From: SZUA-309 sp965233675
GTDB lineage: Bacteria > Pseudomonadota > Gammaproteobacteria > Pseudomonadales > Azotimanducaceae
NCBI GenBank assembly: GCA_965233675.1
Contig: OZ247498.1
Location: 1,054,001-1,118,000, forward strand
Reading direction: 5' to 3'
DNA: 64,000 bases
The notes below the pieces were generated by a model, which was not told the DNA's origin, made no database searches, and was given only the letters and a program-made list of their open reading frames with translations. This document shows, in pieces, positions 16,333 through 27,005 of the stretch (the first letter of the stretch is position 1; every line of letters starts with the position of its first letter). Both the position numbers and the translations under genes were made by a program.

Positions 16333-17559
16333 ATGAGTCGTCCCGTCTCGCTCGAGCTGGGCGCCCGCTATGCGCTCACTCGCCGAAGCGCTATTTCCTT
16401 CATCAGTTTCGTAGCGGTCGCAGGCCTGGCGCTGTCCGTGGCCGTTCTGGTGATCGTGGTTTCCGTGATCAACGGTATGGAACGGGAACTGAAAGAGCGC
16501 GTCTTCGGCATGCTGCCTCATCTCACCTTCTACGGCCGGGAGCCCATGCCGTCCGACCCTGGGACGCTCAGCATCCTGGCCGCCATGCCCGGGGTGGAAG
16601 GCGCGGTGCCACTGGTACAGCAGGCGGGTCTGGCGGCGGTGAGCGACCGGGTCACCGGGGTGCTCATCACCGGGATCGGCGATCAGTACGACCAGGTTTC
16701 CGATCTCTATGAGTATCTTGATGCGGATGTCACAGCTTTGCAGGCCGGCGCCTTCGAAATGTTCGTCGGGGCGGGCGTGGCTAAGACGCTGGGTGTGGGC
16801 ATCGGCGATAAGGTGGCGATCGTGCTGCCGAGTGCGACGGTCACGCCGGCCGGATTGTTTCCGCGTCAGAAGCGGTTCCTCATACGCGGCATCGTCCGAT
16901 CCCGCTCCGAAATCGATGCCAGAGCGGTCTACGTGCATGAAGCAGATGCCCGCCGGCTGCTCCGACTGGGTGAGCGTGTGCATGGCTATCAGGTCCGGCT
17001 CGCCGATCTGTTCAGTGCGGAGACCGTGGCGGCTCAGGGCATGACGGCCCTGGCTGACCGGAACCTATTTCCACGCAGCTGGATGCGATCTCACGGAAAT
17101 CTTTATCACGCGATCGGCGTTCAGAAAACGACCATGTTCGTCCTGCTCTCCTTTCTGGTCGGGGTCGCCGCCTTCAACCTGGTCTCCACGCTCGTGATGG
17201 TGGTCGATCAGCGCAAGAGCGATGTGGCGATCCTCCGAACCCTGGGCAGTGACAGTCGCACGGTGGTGGGGGCCTTTCTGCTGCTGGGAACGACGCTGGG
17301 TCTGATCGGCATCGCGGCAGGCGTGCTGGCGGGCGTGCTGGTGTCGATGCTGTTACCCGGCTTCTACCTCTGGCTCACCGACAGCCTGGCCGTGGATCTG
17401 ATGAGTCAGTACTTCGTGAACTATCTCCCGGTGGAAGTTCGGCTGTCGGATCTCGCCGGCATCAGCGTAACCGCGCTCGTGCTCAGCATGCTGAGCACCC
17501 TGTATCCCGCCTGGCGGGCTGTGCGATTGAAACCGTCGGAGGTGCTGGCCCATGAGTGA
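16333..17559 (+). CDS. lolC: Lipoprotein-releasing ABC transporter permease LolC
   Basis: A 408-residue inner membrane permease of the FtsX/MacB type that, with LolD and LolE, extracts outer-membrane lipoproteins and hands them to LolA. One N-terminal helix (about 20-50), a large periplasmic domain (about 50-260), and three C-terminal helices. It begins LELGARYALTRRSAISFISFVAVAGLALSVAVL and contains the cytoplasmic coupling segment MVVDQRKSDVAILRTLG. TGGAG ribosome site before ATG. Overlaps lolD by 8 bases. Assignment to LolC rather than LolE rests on gene order. Confidence 0.9.
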   Translation: MSRPVSLELGARYALTRRSAISFISFVAVAGLALSVAVLVIVVSVINGMERELKERVFGMLPHLTFYGREPMPSDPGTLSILAAMPGVEGAVPLVQQAGLAAVSDRVTGVLITGIGDQYDQVSDLYEYLDADVTALQAGAFEMFVGAGVAKTLGVGIGDKVAIVLPSATVTPAGLFPRQKRFLIRGIVRSRSEIDARAVYVHEADARRLLRLGERVHGYQVRLADLFSAETVAAQGMTALADRNLFPRSWMRSHGNLYHAIGVQKTTMFVLLSFLVGVAAFNLVSTLVMVVDQRKSDVAILRTLGSDSRTVVGAFLLLGTTLGLIGIAAGVLAGVLVSMLLPGFYLWLTDSLAVDLMSQYFVNYLPVEVRLSDLAGISVTALVLSMLSTLYPAWRAVRLKPSEVLAHE

Positions 17560-18223
17560 GGTTCTGCGTGCTGAAGGGCTCTGCAAAGGCTATCGGCAGG
17601 GGCACGATGAAATCGTTGTCCTGGACGGCGTCGACTTCTCCGTCGACGCGGGCGAACGGGTTGCCATCATCGGTCGGTCCGGTTCCGGCAAGAGTACGCT
17701 GCTTCATCTTCTGGCGGGTCTGGACGAACCGGACGCCGGCGCTGTCTGGGTGGCGGGCAAAAACCTGACTGCGGCGGATGCGGCGGGCCGGGCTGCCATC
17801 CGCAACGCGCATATGGGTTTCGTCTATCAGTTCCACCATCTGTTGCCGGAGTTCAGTGCCGAGGAAAACGTTGCGATGCCGTTGCGACTCGGTGGGGCAT
17901 CCGCGTCGGTGGCCAGAAAAGCCGCCGCCGACCTGCTCGGCCGGGTCGGCCTCGGTGGACGGTTGAGCCACCGGCCACATGCGCTGTCCGGCGGGGAGCG
18001 GCAACGGGTGGCGGTCGCCCGGGCGCTGGTGGCCTCTCCGGCCGTGGTGCTCGCGGATGAACCCACGGGAAATCTGGATCGAGAGAACGCAGAGCAGGTT
18101 TTCGCGCTCATGTGTGAACTGTCGGATGAGCGCGGCATCGGCTTCGTCATCGTCACCCATGATGAAGGGATGCTGGATGGCGTGAACCGGATCCTCAAGC
18201 TGGTGGACGGAGCAATCGTGTGA
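17552..18223 (+). CDS. lolD: Lipoprotein-releasing ABC transporter ATP-binding protein LolD
   Basis: A 223-residue ABC ATPase. Walker A GRSGSGKST, Q-loop MGFVYQFHHLLPEFSAEENVAMPL (the HHLLPEF segment is typical of LolD), signature LSGGERQRVAVARAL, Walker B VVLADEPTGNLD, and the H-loop VTHDE. It sits between the two permease genes and overlaps both (8 bases with lolC, 4 with lolE), so the complex is made in a coupled way. Confidence 0.95.
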   Translation: MSEVLRAEGLCKGYRQGHDEIVVLDGVDFSVDAGERVAIIGRSGSGKSTLLHLLAGLDEPDAGAVWVAGKNLTAADAAGRAAIRNAHMGFVYQFHHLLPEFSAEENVAMPLRLGGASASVARKAAADLLGRVGLGGRLSHRPHALSGGERQRVAVARALVASPAVVLADEPTGNLDRENAEQVFALMCELSDERGIGFVIVTHDEGMLDGVNRILKLVDGAIV

Positions 18224-19431
18224 GCCGCTCGGTCGCGTGGTCGCTCGCGATTCGCTACCTGAAAACGCGCCGCAGGCAGTTTGCCGCTTTCATCACCTGG
18301 GTGTCCCTGCTCGGACTCGCGCTCGGGGTGCTGGTGCTCACCGTGGTCGTTTCCGTCATGAATGGTTTCGATCGTGAGCTGAAGACCCGGATTCTCGGCA
18401 CCGTCCCGCACATCCTGCTCGAAGGCGTGTCGCTTCCGGATGCTCAGGTGAGAAAGGTGCTCGAGTTCGACGAGGTGGTGAACGCCTACGAGTTTTTCCT
18501 CGGTGCCGGGATGCTGACCAGGAGTGGCGCGGTCAACCCGGTGGCCATCTATGGTATTGACCCGGAAGATGACGGAGCGCTGGCGTCGGTCGCCAGCAGC
18601 ATGCTGGAGGGGACGCTCGGCGATCTGTCCGGGGCAGGGCGGGGCATCGTCATGGGCGCACCGCTGGCCGCCCGACTGGGACTGTTCCCGGGCGACACGA
18701 TTGCGCTGGTGATCTCCGAGCCGACCGTCAGCGGGCTGCGACCGCAGATCCAGCCCTACCACCTGACCGGCACCTTCGAACTCGGTGCCGAACTCGACTA
18801 CTCACTGGTGGTGATCGACCGTTCGGCACTTGCGGTGGGAGACCTGGCGACGGTCGGTCGTTCGGGTGTTCGTCTCGTTCTTACGGACCCCATGCTGGCA
18901 GAGTCGATTGCCCGGCGCATAGCAAACGAGGTGCCGGGACTTGTTGTGGAAAGCTGGACTGAAAGCTATGGCGAGCTGTTCCAGGCCGTGCGTCTGGAGA
19001 AACTGATGATGTTTCTGATCCTGCTGATGGTGGTGGCGGTGGCCACCTTCAATATCGTCTCCGGTCAGATGATGGTGGTCGCCGATAAACAGTCTGATAT
19101 CGCCATCCTCCGAACCATGGGGGCCGAGGCGGGTACCATTCGCCTGACGTTCCTGTTTCAGGGCGTGCTGATCTCGGGGATCGGCATCCTTGCCGGGCTG
19201 CTGCTCGGTGTGCTGGTGGCGTACCGGATCACGGACATCGTCAGCTGGATGAAGGATTGGTTCGGATTCGGACTGCTGGACGGAACCTACTTCGTGGAAG
19301 TGCCGGTTCTGGTGCTTGGCTCGGATCTCTGGATCATCGCCGGGCTGTCCGGCGTGCTTTGCCTGCTATCCGCCTGGTTGCCGGCCCGGAGAGCGGCGCT
19401 CATGAACCCGATCGACGGGCTGCACGGATAG
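18220..19431 (+). CDS. lolE: Lipoprotein-releasing ABC transporter permease LolE
   Basis: A 403-residue permease paralogous to the product of 16333-17559, with the same plan: N-terminal helix after SLAIRYLKTRRRQFAAFITWVSLLGLALGVLVL, periplasmic domain, and three C-terminal helices beginning FLILLMVVAVATFNIVSGQMMVV followed by the coupling helix DKQSDIAILRTMGA. GTG start overlaps the lolD stop. Its last 32 bases overlap the end of the convergent DUF2062 gene. The C-terminus LPARRAALMNPIDGLHG is the usual Lol ending. Confidence 0.92.
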   Translation: MSRSVAWSLAIRYLKTRRRQFAAFITWVSLLGLALGVLVLTVVVSVMNGFDRELKTRILGTVPHILLEGVSLPDAQVRKVLEFDEVVNAYEFFLGAGMLTRSGAVNPVAIYGIDPEDDGALASVASSMLEGTLGDLSGAGRGIVMGAPLAARLGLFPGDTIALVISEPTVSGLRPQIQPYHLTGTFELGAELDYSLVVIDRSALAVGDLATVGRSGVRLVLTDPMLAESIARRIANEVPGLVVESWTESYGELFQAVRLEKLMMFLILLMVVAVATFNIVSGQMMVVADKQSDIAILRTMGAEAGTIRLTFLFQGVLISGIGILAGLLLGVLVAYRITDIVSWMKDWFGFGLLDGTYFVEVPVLVLGSDLWIIAGLSGVLCLLSAWLPARRAALMNPIDGLHG

Positions 19432-19933
19432 CGCGCCGTTCCTGCCAGCGGCTGATCACGTGCAGGCGCCAGCTGACCCGGACCAGAACGAACCCAGTCA
19501 CTCCGGCCACCCAACCGCACAGCAGCGAGCCGAAAATCAGCGGGTAGCCGATATCGTCCAGATTGTCCATCAGCCACCGGAAGCTGAGTTCAATACTGCT
19601 GACCGACACTTCCATATTGAGCAGCCAGGCACCAAGCCGATAGGCGAAATAGAACATCGGGCCAATGGTGACCGGGTTGCTGATCCAGACCAGCGCCACG
19701 GATAGAGGCAGATTGCAGCGGGCGACGATGGCGAGCACCGCCGCAAGCAGCATCTGAAAAGGGATCGGGACGAACGCACAGAAAAGACCGATGAAGGTCG
19801 CTCCGGCGATTGAGCGGCGGTGCATGTGCCAGATCTCGGGATTCTTCAGCCACTTGCCCACAGGACGCAGAGCGGGATTCTCGCTGACTTCCCGGGGGCT
19901 CGGCAGATATCTTCTGAGGATATTTCGCGGCAT
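19400..19933 (-). CDS. DUF2062 membrane protein
   Basis: A 177-residue protein from the chosen ATG (MPRNILRRYLPSP). DUF2062 hallmarks are visible: an N-terminal basic region with WLKNPEIWHMHRRSIAGATFIGLFCAFVPIPFQMLLA, then ISNPVTIGPMFYFAYRLGAWLL and a C-terminal helix. Three membrane segments are likely. In related bacteria it sits beside comEC or lol genes. A GTG 48 bases upstream could add 16 residues but would cover the comEC start. Ends convergently inside lolE. Function unknown. Confidence 0.85.
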   Translation of the reverse strand: MPRNILRRYLPSPREVSENPALRPVGKWLKNPEIWHMHRRSIAGATFIGLFCAFVPIPFQMLLAAVLAIVARCNLPLSVALVWISNPVTIGPMFYFAYRLGAWLLNMEVSVSSIELSFRWLMDNLDDIGYPLIFGSLLCGWVAGVTGFVLVRVSWRLHVISRWQERRAIRAARRSGS

Positions 19934-19974
19934 GTGCGGATTATGCACTCGAACCCTCCAGCCGGTCATGACGG

Positions 19975-22392
19975 TTGACACTGCCTGGTAGTCTTTTTTC
20001 GACCAGCCTGTTCGGCCCGCTTGTCGCCGCGGGTTGCGGAGTGGGGCTCCTGGCGCTCCCGGACGGACTGGCCTTCGGTTGGCCGCTGGTCTGTCTCGGG
20101 TCGCTGGCGATGGTCCTGGGGAGAGTGACGGGGCTTCCGATGCCGGGGATACCGGTTACCCTCTGTCTGCTGTTCGGGTTCTGTTACGGCTGCTGGCAGA
20201 TTTCCGCCGTGCTGGCGCAGCGACTGCCGCTGTGTGCGGATGAGGGGATCCGCCGGGTTGAACTGACTGTCCTCGACAGGCCCGTACTGACGCCGATGGG
20301 TGATGGTCGGCATCGGTGGGTGGCCCGATTTCAGGGCGCCGTGGATGTTTCCGCGGCCGATGACTGTCTGTCAGCGGGCACTTATCGGGTTCGACTCAGC
20401 TGGTATGACCCGCCGGATCTGGGCAGAGGAGAGCGCTGGGCGGTGGAAGCCCGGCTGCGGCCGCCCTGGGGAAACCATAATCCAGGTGGTTTCGACTATG
20501 AGCGCTGGCTGCTCGGTGAACGTCTTGCCGGTACCGGGTACGTCAGAAAAGGCCGACGTCTGCAGGCGGCGCCCATCCGGGTCGATCTTCGCAGCCGGGT
20601 CCGCGATTCATTGCGGCGCTGGCTTGAAGGGCGACGATCCGATCATGCGGGCATCATGCTCGCCCTGATGACGGGTGATGACACCGGGCTCAGTCAGGCC
20701 GAGTGGCGGCACCTCAGAGACAGCGGGACGGTGCATCTGCTTGTTGTTTCCGGGCTGCATGTGGGCATGGTGAGTGGATGCCTGTTCCTGCTTGGCAGGC
20801 TTCTGGCCCGTCTGTCCACACCTGGGATGCTCTGGCTGGGTGCCCGACGCCTGGCGGGACTGGTCGCCCTCACGGGTAGCGGCGCCTACGTGTGGCTGAG
20901 CGGGATGGGCGTGCCGGCGCTGCGCGCCTGGTTGATGAGTGCGCTGGTGCTGCTGCTGGTATGTTCCGGCAGAGCGATACGCGGCCTGAGCGTGGTTCTG
21001 TTTGTTATGGCGTTCCTGCTGCTGGTGAATCCGCTGGTTGTCCATCAGCAGGGATTCTGGTTGTCTTTCGCAGCCGTTCTGGCTCTGGTTGCCTGGTTTG
21101 AACCGGCGCTGGTTCACGATCCGCCCGGCCCGGTGTCGCCGGCCAGACGCATGGGATCGGTTCTGATCGTCTTCGCGCAGGTGCAGATCGTGCTCATGTT
21201 TGCTCTGAGCCCATTGCTTGCCGCGTTCCAGGGCGGTATTCCGCTGCAGAGTCCGTTGATCAATGCGCTGGTGGTGCCGCTGGTGACGCTGCTCGTGCTG
21301 CCTCTGCTGCTGATTGCCGCCTTGTTCCATCTTCCGGCACCCGGCCTGGCGGATGGCCTGTTGACGGTGGCAGAGGCGTCACTCGATCTGGTGATGTATC
21401 TGGTCACCACGGCTGCCAGCGTACCGACGACGCCGGTGTCGGTGGGCGGTCCGGGCGCCTGGTGTTTGATGCTGCTGGTGCTGTTTATCTTATGGCAGCG
21501 GCCATCCTGGCCGGTGCGCCTGCTGTCGGTGGGGCTGTGGTGGGCTCTGCTGCTGCCGGATGTCCGCATGCCGCTCGTCAACGAATTCCGAATTACTGCG
21601 CTGGATGTGGGGCAAGGCTCGGCCCTCCTCATCGATACCCGTCAGCACCGGCTGATCTTTGATGCCGGGCCTCGCTACGCATCGGGCTTCGATCTCGGAG
21701 ATGCTGTGGTGGTGCCGAGTTTCAGGCAACTGGGTAACGGAGAGCTGAACACGCTGGTGATCAGTCATGATGACGTGGATCATGCCGGCGGTTCCCGGGC
21801 CGTGCTTGCGCAACTGCAGCCGGAGGAAGTCTATTCGTCGTTTCCACTGTCGGGAGAGTCGACGGGCTCGACGAGCGCGATACCCTGCACCCGGGACACG
21901 ACCTGGCAATGGGACGGTGTGAAATTTCAGTTTCTGCACCCTGAGCCCGACTGGCGGGGCAGCGACAACGACAGATCCTGTGTGCTGCTGATCACCAACG
22001 GGCGGCGATCGGCTCTGCTTGCCGGTGATATCTCCCGGCGGGTCGAACGCCGACTGCCGAAACAGCCGGTGAATCTGCTGATGGCGCCCCACCATGGCAG
22101 CCGAACGTCGTCTTCGCCCGGGTTCGTCCAGGGATTCATGCCGGACACCGTGTTGATCAGCACCGACCGACGCAGTCGCTACGGTCATCCTCATCCGGAG
22201 GTATTGGCTCGATATGCCGGTGCCCGAATCCGGATAACCGGTCGCTCCGGGGCGCTCACGTGGCACAGCGCTGTCCCGGACAGCGTGATGGGGCACCGGG
22301 CGACGGCAGGCGCTTACTGGCACCGGCCCGGGGCTTCGCTCTGCCGTGGAGACAGCGTTGGTTCGGCTACTGACTGTCGAGCCGATGAATGA
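19975..22392 (+). CDS. comEC: DNA internalization-related competence protein ComEC/Rec2
   Basis: An 805-residue protein forming the inner-membrane channel for single-stranded DNA uptake. N-terminal membrane helices, a DUF4131-type soluble part (residues about 100-215), the competence helices with LLVVSGLHVGMVSG and WLSGMGVPALRAWLM, then a lactamase-like C-terminal domain from about residue 540: LDVGQGSALLID, SHDDVDHAGGS metal motif, APHHGSRTSSS. The TTG start at 19975 has no good ribosome site, so a start slightly downstream is possible. Diverges from DUF2062. Together with pilZ (48565) it hints that the host carries type IV pili and may be naturally transformable. Confidence 0.92.
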   Translation: MTLPGSLFSTSLFGPLVAAGCGVGLLALPDGLAFGWPLVCLGSLAMVLGRVTGLPMPGIPVTLCLLFGFCYGCWQISAVLAQRLPLCADEGIRRVELTVLDRPVLTPMGDGRHRWVARFQGAVDVSAADDCLSAGTYRVRLSWYDPPDLGRGERWAVEARLRPPWGNHNPGGFDYERWLLGERLAGTGYVRKGRRLQAAPIRVDLRSRVRDSLRRWLEGRRSDHAGIMLALMTGDDTGLSQAEWRHLRDSGTVHLLVVSGLHVGMVSGCLFLLGRLLARLSTPGMLWLGARRLAGLVALTGSGAYVWLSGMGVPALRAWLMSALVLLLVCSGRAIRGLSVVLFVMAFLLLVNPLVVHQQGFWLSFAAVLALVAWFEPALVHDPPGPVSPARRMGSVLIVFAQVQIVLMFALSPLLAAFQGGIPLQSPLINALVVPLVTLLVLPLLLIAALFHLPAPGLADGLLTVAEASLDLVMYLVTTAASVPTTPVSVGGPGAWCLMLLVLFILWQRPSWPVRLLSVGLWWALLLPDVRMPLVNEFRITALDVGQGSALLIDTRQHRLIFDAGPRYASGFDLGDAVVVPSFRQLGNGELNTLVISHDDVDHAGGSRAVLAQLQPEEVYSSFPLSGESTGSTSAIPCTRDTTWQWDGVKFQFLHPEPDWRGSDNDRSCVLLITNGRRSALLAGDISRRVERRLPKQPVNLLMAPHHGSRTSSSPGFVQGFMPDTVLISTDRRSRYGHPHPEVLARYAGARIRITGRSGALTWHSAVPDSVMGHRATAGAYWHRPGASLCRGDSVGSATDCRADE

Positions 22393-22855
22393 TGTGGCGC
22401 AGTTCCCGAACCAGCTGATCTTTTTCATCGTCATTGAGGAACTGGCCCACTTCCAGCGCCTCACCGCGGCACTTCAGCTCGATCTTCTTCCGGTACCAGG
22501 GATGCCGGGCCGGTTCGACGAAAAATCGGGCGAAGTAGCGTTCGAAAGAAAAGCGCTGGCTGGGTGTCCGGATGCCGCGTTCGAAGATCAGTTCCTCCCG
22601 GTTCAGGCGCAGGACTTCGGTCGTGTGCGTGCGGCGAACGCAGTAATACAGGCAGCCGGTGAGTACAGACATCTCCAGTACGGTAAAAGGCAGGATCACC
22701 CAGAAGCCCCGAGCCGTGAATACGGCTGCAACGATCAGTGAGACGATCATGAGAGAGCCCACGAAATAGAGGTTGGCCTGCCAGGTCCAGGACCGGTTCG
22801 GTCGCAGCACGATCAGCGCTGCTGAGGTGCTGGTATTAAAATCGCAGGCGATCAC
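22367..22855 (-). CDS. DUF2244 family membrane protein
   Basis: A 162-residue protein with two adjacent membrane helices (about residues 27-75) followed by a cytoplasmic beta-rich tail (RLNREELIFERG..., RKKIELKCRGEALEVGQFL), the layout of DUF2244, often annotated near cytochrome oxidase genes. Start is GTG 22855, overlapping by 4 bases the stop of the PilZ-Nudix gene. The last 26 bases overlap the end of comEC on the other strand. Function unknown. Confidence 0.75.
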   Translation of the reverse strand: MIACDFNTSTSAALIVLRPNRSWTWQANLYFVGSLMIVSLIVAAVFTARGFWVILPFTVLEMSVLTGCLYYCVRRTHTTEVLRLNREELIFERGIRTPSQRFSFERYFARFFVEPARHPWYRKKIELKCRGEALEVGQFLNDDEKDQLVRELRHIIHRLDSQ

Positions 22856-23619
22856 CCGTTGTTGACTTGCTGGTCCGACATCCAGCGGAACGCCGCGCGC
22901 GCCTGCTGTCGGGTCAGTTCATCGGCAAAGGTGAGTTCGTCGATCATGCGCGGGTTCTGCAGCCAGCGGCTGTCCTTGTAGCGTTCTCCGGCCTCGAACG
23001 AAAATGCTGAGGCGTCCGCCCGGGCGATGGTGAACACTTTGGCAACCGCCGCTTCCGGCATCGCTTCGGAAGATTCCGTTTCGATGGTGAGCACTTCCAG
23101 GTCCTGTTCGTTGATCCGGAGCGAGAAACGGTCGACCAGCAGACGGCTGAGCGCACTCCGCCAGTCATCTCCCACCACCAGGTAGGTGCCGGGAAACGTC
23201 CATTTGCCGTTCTGCTGCACGACCAGCAGACGACCGGTGTCCTTCATGATCAGCGCTGCAACATGCAGCTGGAAATAGTCGCGGCCGACGGCGAGTTCGT
23301 CACGCAGGCGTTCGACGCTTTCCCAGAGATGGCGGCTGGTGCGGTTCTTGAAGGCCAGACCGAACCCGGCGTCCTCGACCCGCCGAACCTCCATCTCCAC
23401 CGTGGGCGTGGGCTGTGTGTCGATGGTATTCGGATTCCGCAGGGTCAGCCTGACCGTGGCGCCGGTCCGGATACTGGGGGCTTCTGCCTGCACGTCGATC
23501 TGTACAAAGACGCCGCCCTCGGAGATATCCCGGGCCACGCAGTTACGCCGCCCGATTCCGGGATGGGTCAGCTCCACCAGCAGCGGGAGCTGGATGCGAG
23601 GATGCTCTCTTCTCTCCAT
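22852..23619 (-). CDS. PilZ domain joined to a degenerate Nudix-like domain
   Basis: A 255-residue protein. Residues 1 to about 105 form a PilZ domain with both c-di-GMP contact motifs: RxxxR at R4-EHP-R8 and DISEGG at about 36-41. Residues about 120-250 look like a Nudix fold (HVAALIMKDTGRLLVVQQNGKWTFPGTYLVVGDDWRSALSRLL), but the box REUxEE is replaced by SRLLVDR, so the metal-binding glutamates are gone. It is therefore probably a c-di-GMP sensor with a non-catalytic ligand-binding partner domain. ATG 23619 was preferred over TTG 23622. It precedes DUF2244 in a coupled pair and is divergent from clpB. Confidence 0.7.
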   Translation of the reverse strand: MERREHPRIQLPLLVELTHPGIGRRNCVARDISEGGVFVQIDVQAEAPSIRTGATVRLTLRNPNTIDTQPTPTVEMEVRRVEDAGFGLAFKNRTSRHLWESVERLRDELAVGRDYFQLHVAALIMKDTGRLLVVQQNGKWTFPGTYLVVGDDWRSALSRLLVDRFSLRINEQDLEVLTIETESSEAMPEAAVAKVFTIARADASAFSFEAGERYKDSRWLQNPRMIDELTFADELTRQQARAAFRWMSDQQVNNG

Positions 23620-23695
23620 CAAGCGGTCTGGACGCTTTTTCTCACAAACAGGCTAATACGTAGATGTCCGTATCCGGAGAAGACCGGCCGAACTG

Positions 23696-23723
23696 CTTGA
23701 ATTCTCGGGTATTGACCACATTG
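23696..23723 (+). promoter_or_regulatory. Sigma-32 (heat-shock) promoter of clpB
   Basis: CTTGAA (23696-23701), a 14-base spacer and CCACATTG (23716-23723) fit the RpoH consensus CTTGAA-N13/14-CCCCATNT closely, differing at one position of the CCCCAT core. It ends 31 bases before the clpB ATG, the expected distance. clpB is a classical heat-shock gene, which supports the call. Confidence 0.75.
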
Positions 23724-23754
23724 TAGCAACTGTCCTTATTTAAGTGAGAAAGCC

Positions 23755-26331
<2,577 letters not shown>

Positions 26332-26349
26332 TCGGCGCCTGAGCAGAAC

Positions 26350-26369
26350 TATTGTATAAATATACAGTA
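26350..26369 (+). promoter_or_regulatory. LexA-type SOS box
   Basis: TATTGTATAAATATACAGTA matches the LexA consensus TACTGTATATATATACAGTA at 18 of 20 positions; the left half has TTGT instead of CTGT and the right half ACAG is perfect. It starts 18 bases after clpB and ends 21 bases before the ATG of the small gene at 26391, where repressor would block a promoter (TTGTAT 26352-26357, 17 bases, TAGGAT 26375-26380 is one possible pair). Confidence 0.75.
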
Positions 26370-26390
26370 GTTGATAGGATCGGTGTCACT

Positions 26391-26780
26391 ATGATGAAGA
26401 ATCAGCCAATCGTTCAAAAGGGATCCCAAAGAGGAGGATCCCAAAGAGGAGGATCCCAAAGAGGAGGATCCCAAAGAGGAGGATCCGAAAAGAGATCCCA
26501 GCAGTTGTCTCTCTTTTCGGTGTCTGCCGGTTCCGCTGAGCAGGCTGTGACTGAGAACGCCGGTACGGCCCGTTCCGGCACGAATAACCGGGTACAGACC
26601 CGGCGGGTTGCGATCAATCCGCACCTGCGGGCCGCTCGGCGCATTGCGAAGAAGATGCGCCGATTGCCCGATCGTTCAGCGGCGGAAACCCAGGCAGGCC
26701 TGGCGATCTGCGCCCAGTTGAAGGCGTTCCTGGCGGACGGAGAGCCATTCAGCAGCGAATCCCGCCCGGCACCGCACTGA
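26391..26780 (+). CDS. SOS-box-controlled small basic protein with GSQRG repeats and a beta-clamp-binding motif
   Basis: A 129-residue protein of no recognised family. Residues 11-35 are five tandem pentapeptides (four GSQRG, then GSEKR), giving an RGG-like flexible basic tract. Next comes Q38-L-S-L-F42, identical to the consensus sliding-clamp-binding pentapeptide QL(S/D)LF. The rest is a low-complexity linker (about 45-70) and a basic helical end (PHLRAARRIAKKMRRL, then AGLAICAQLKAFLADGE). A LexA-type operator lies just upstream. No signal or membrane segment. Inference: a DNA-damage-induced protein that binds DnaN, perhaps a replication brake (as SocB in Caulobacter) or a polymerase helper. 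ATG 26391 chosen; the next codon is also ATG. Third-position GC after the repeats supports coding. Confidence 0.7.
   Translation: MMKNQPIVQKGSQRGGSQRGGSQRGGSQRGGSEKRSQQLSLFSVSAGSAEQAVTENAGTARSGTNNRVQTRRVAINPHLRAARRIAKKMRRLPDRSAAETQAGLAICAQLKAFLADGEPFSSESRPAPH
26421..26495 (+). repeat. In-frame 15-bp tandem repeat, five copies
   Basis: GGATCCCAAAGAGGA occurs four times without mismatch (26421-26480), followed by a diverged fifth copy GGATCCGAAAAGAGA (26481-26495). The period is a multiple of three, so copy-number change would alter only the GSQRG count. Each junction creates AGAGGAGGA, a Shine-Dalgarno-like string inside the coding region. Confidence 0.95.
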
Positions 26781-26900
26781 TCAATTCCGCCGGCTGCCTG
26801 AACTGAGCGCCGGCCGGCTGTTCCTACCCCTCCCTAAAAGTGTTCAAATTGCGAACTGCAGCGGTGCCAGAGCACTTGCATGTTCACCAAATCCCCTGAA

Positions 26901-26936
26901 ATTCAGTAAGATAGCGCTATTCAGTAAGATTGCGTC
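26901..26936 (+). repeat. 18-bp tandem repeat upstream of galU
   Basis: ATTCAGTAAGATAGCGCT (26901-26918) is followed directly by ATTCAGTAAGATTGCGTC (26919-26936), 15 of 18 positions identical. Each copy carries TAAGAT, which resembles a -10 element. It lies 70 bases before galU in the 225-base spacer 26781-27005, in which I see no gene; a GC-rich inverted repeat near 26789-26819 may end transcription of the upstream gene. Confidence 0.8.
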
Positions 26937-27005
26937 AAGGATTGAACCTGCGGTCGGCCGTCGGTTCGAGACGTCAGTATTGGCAACACAGGTAGTAAGA
27001 GCCCC

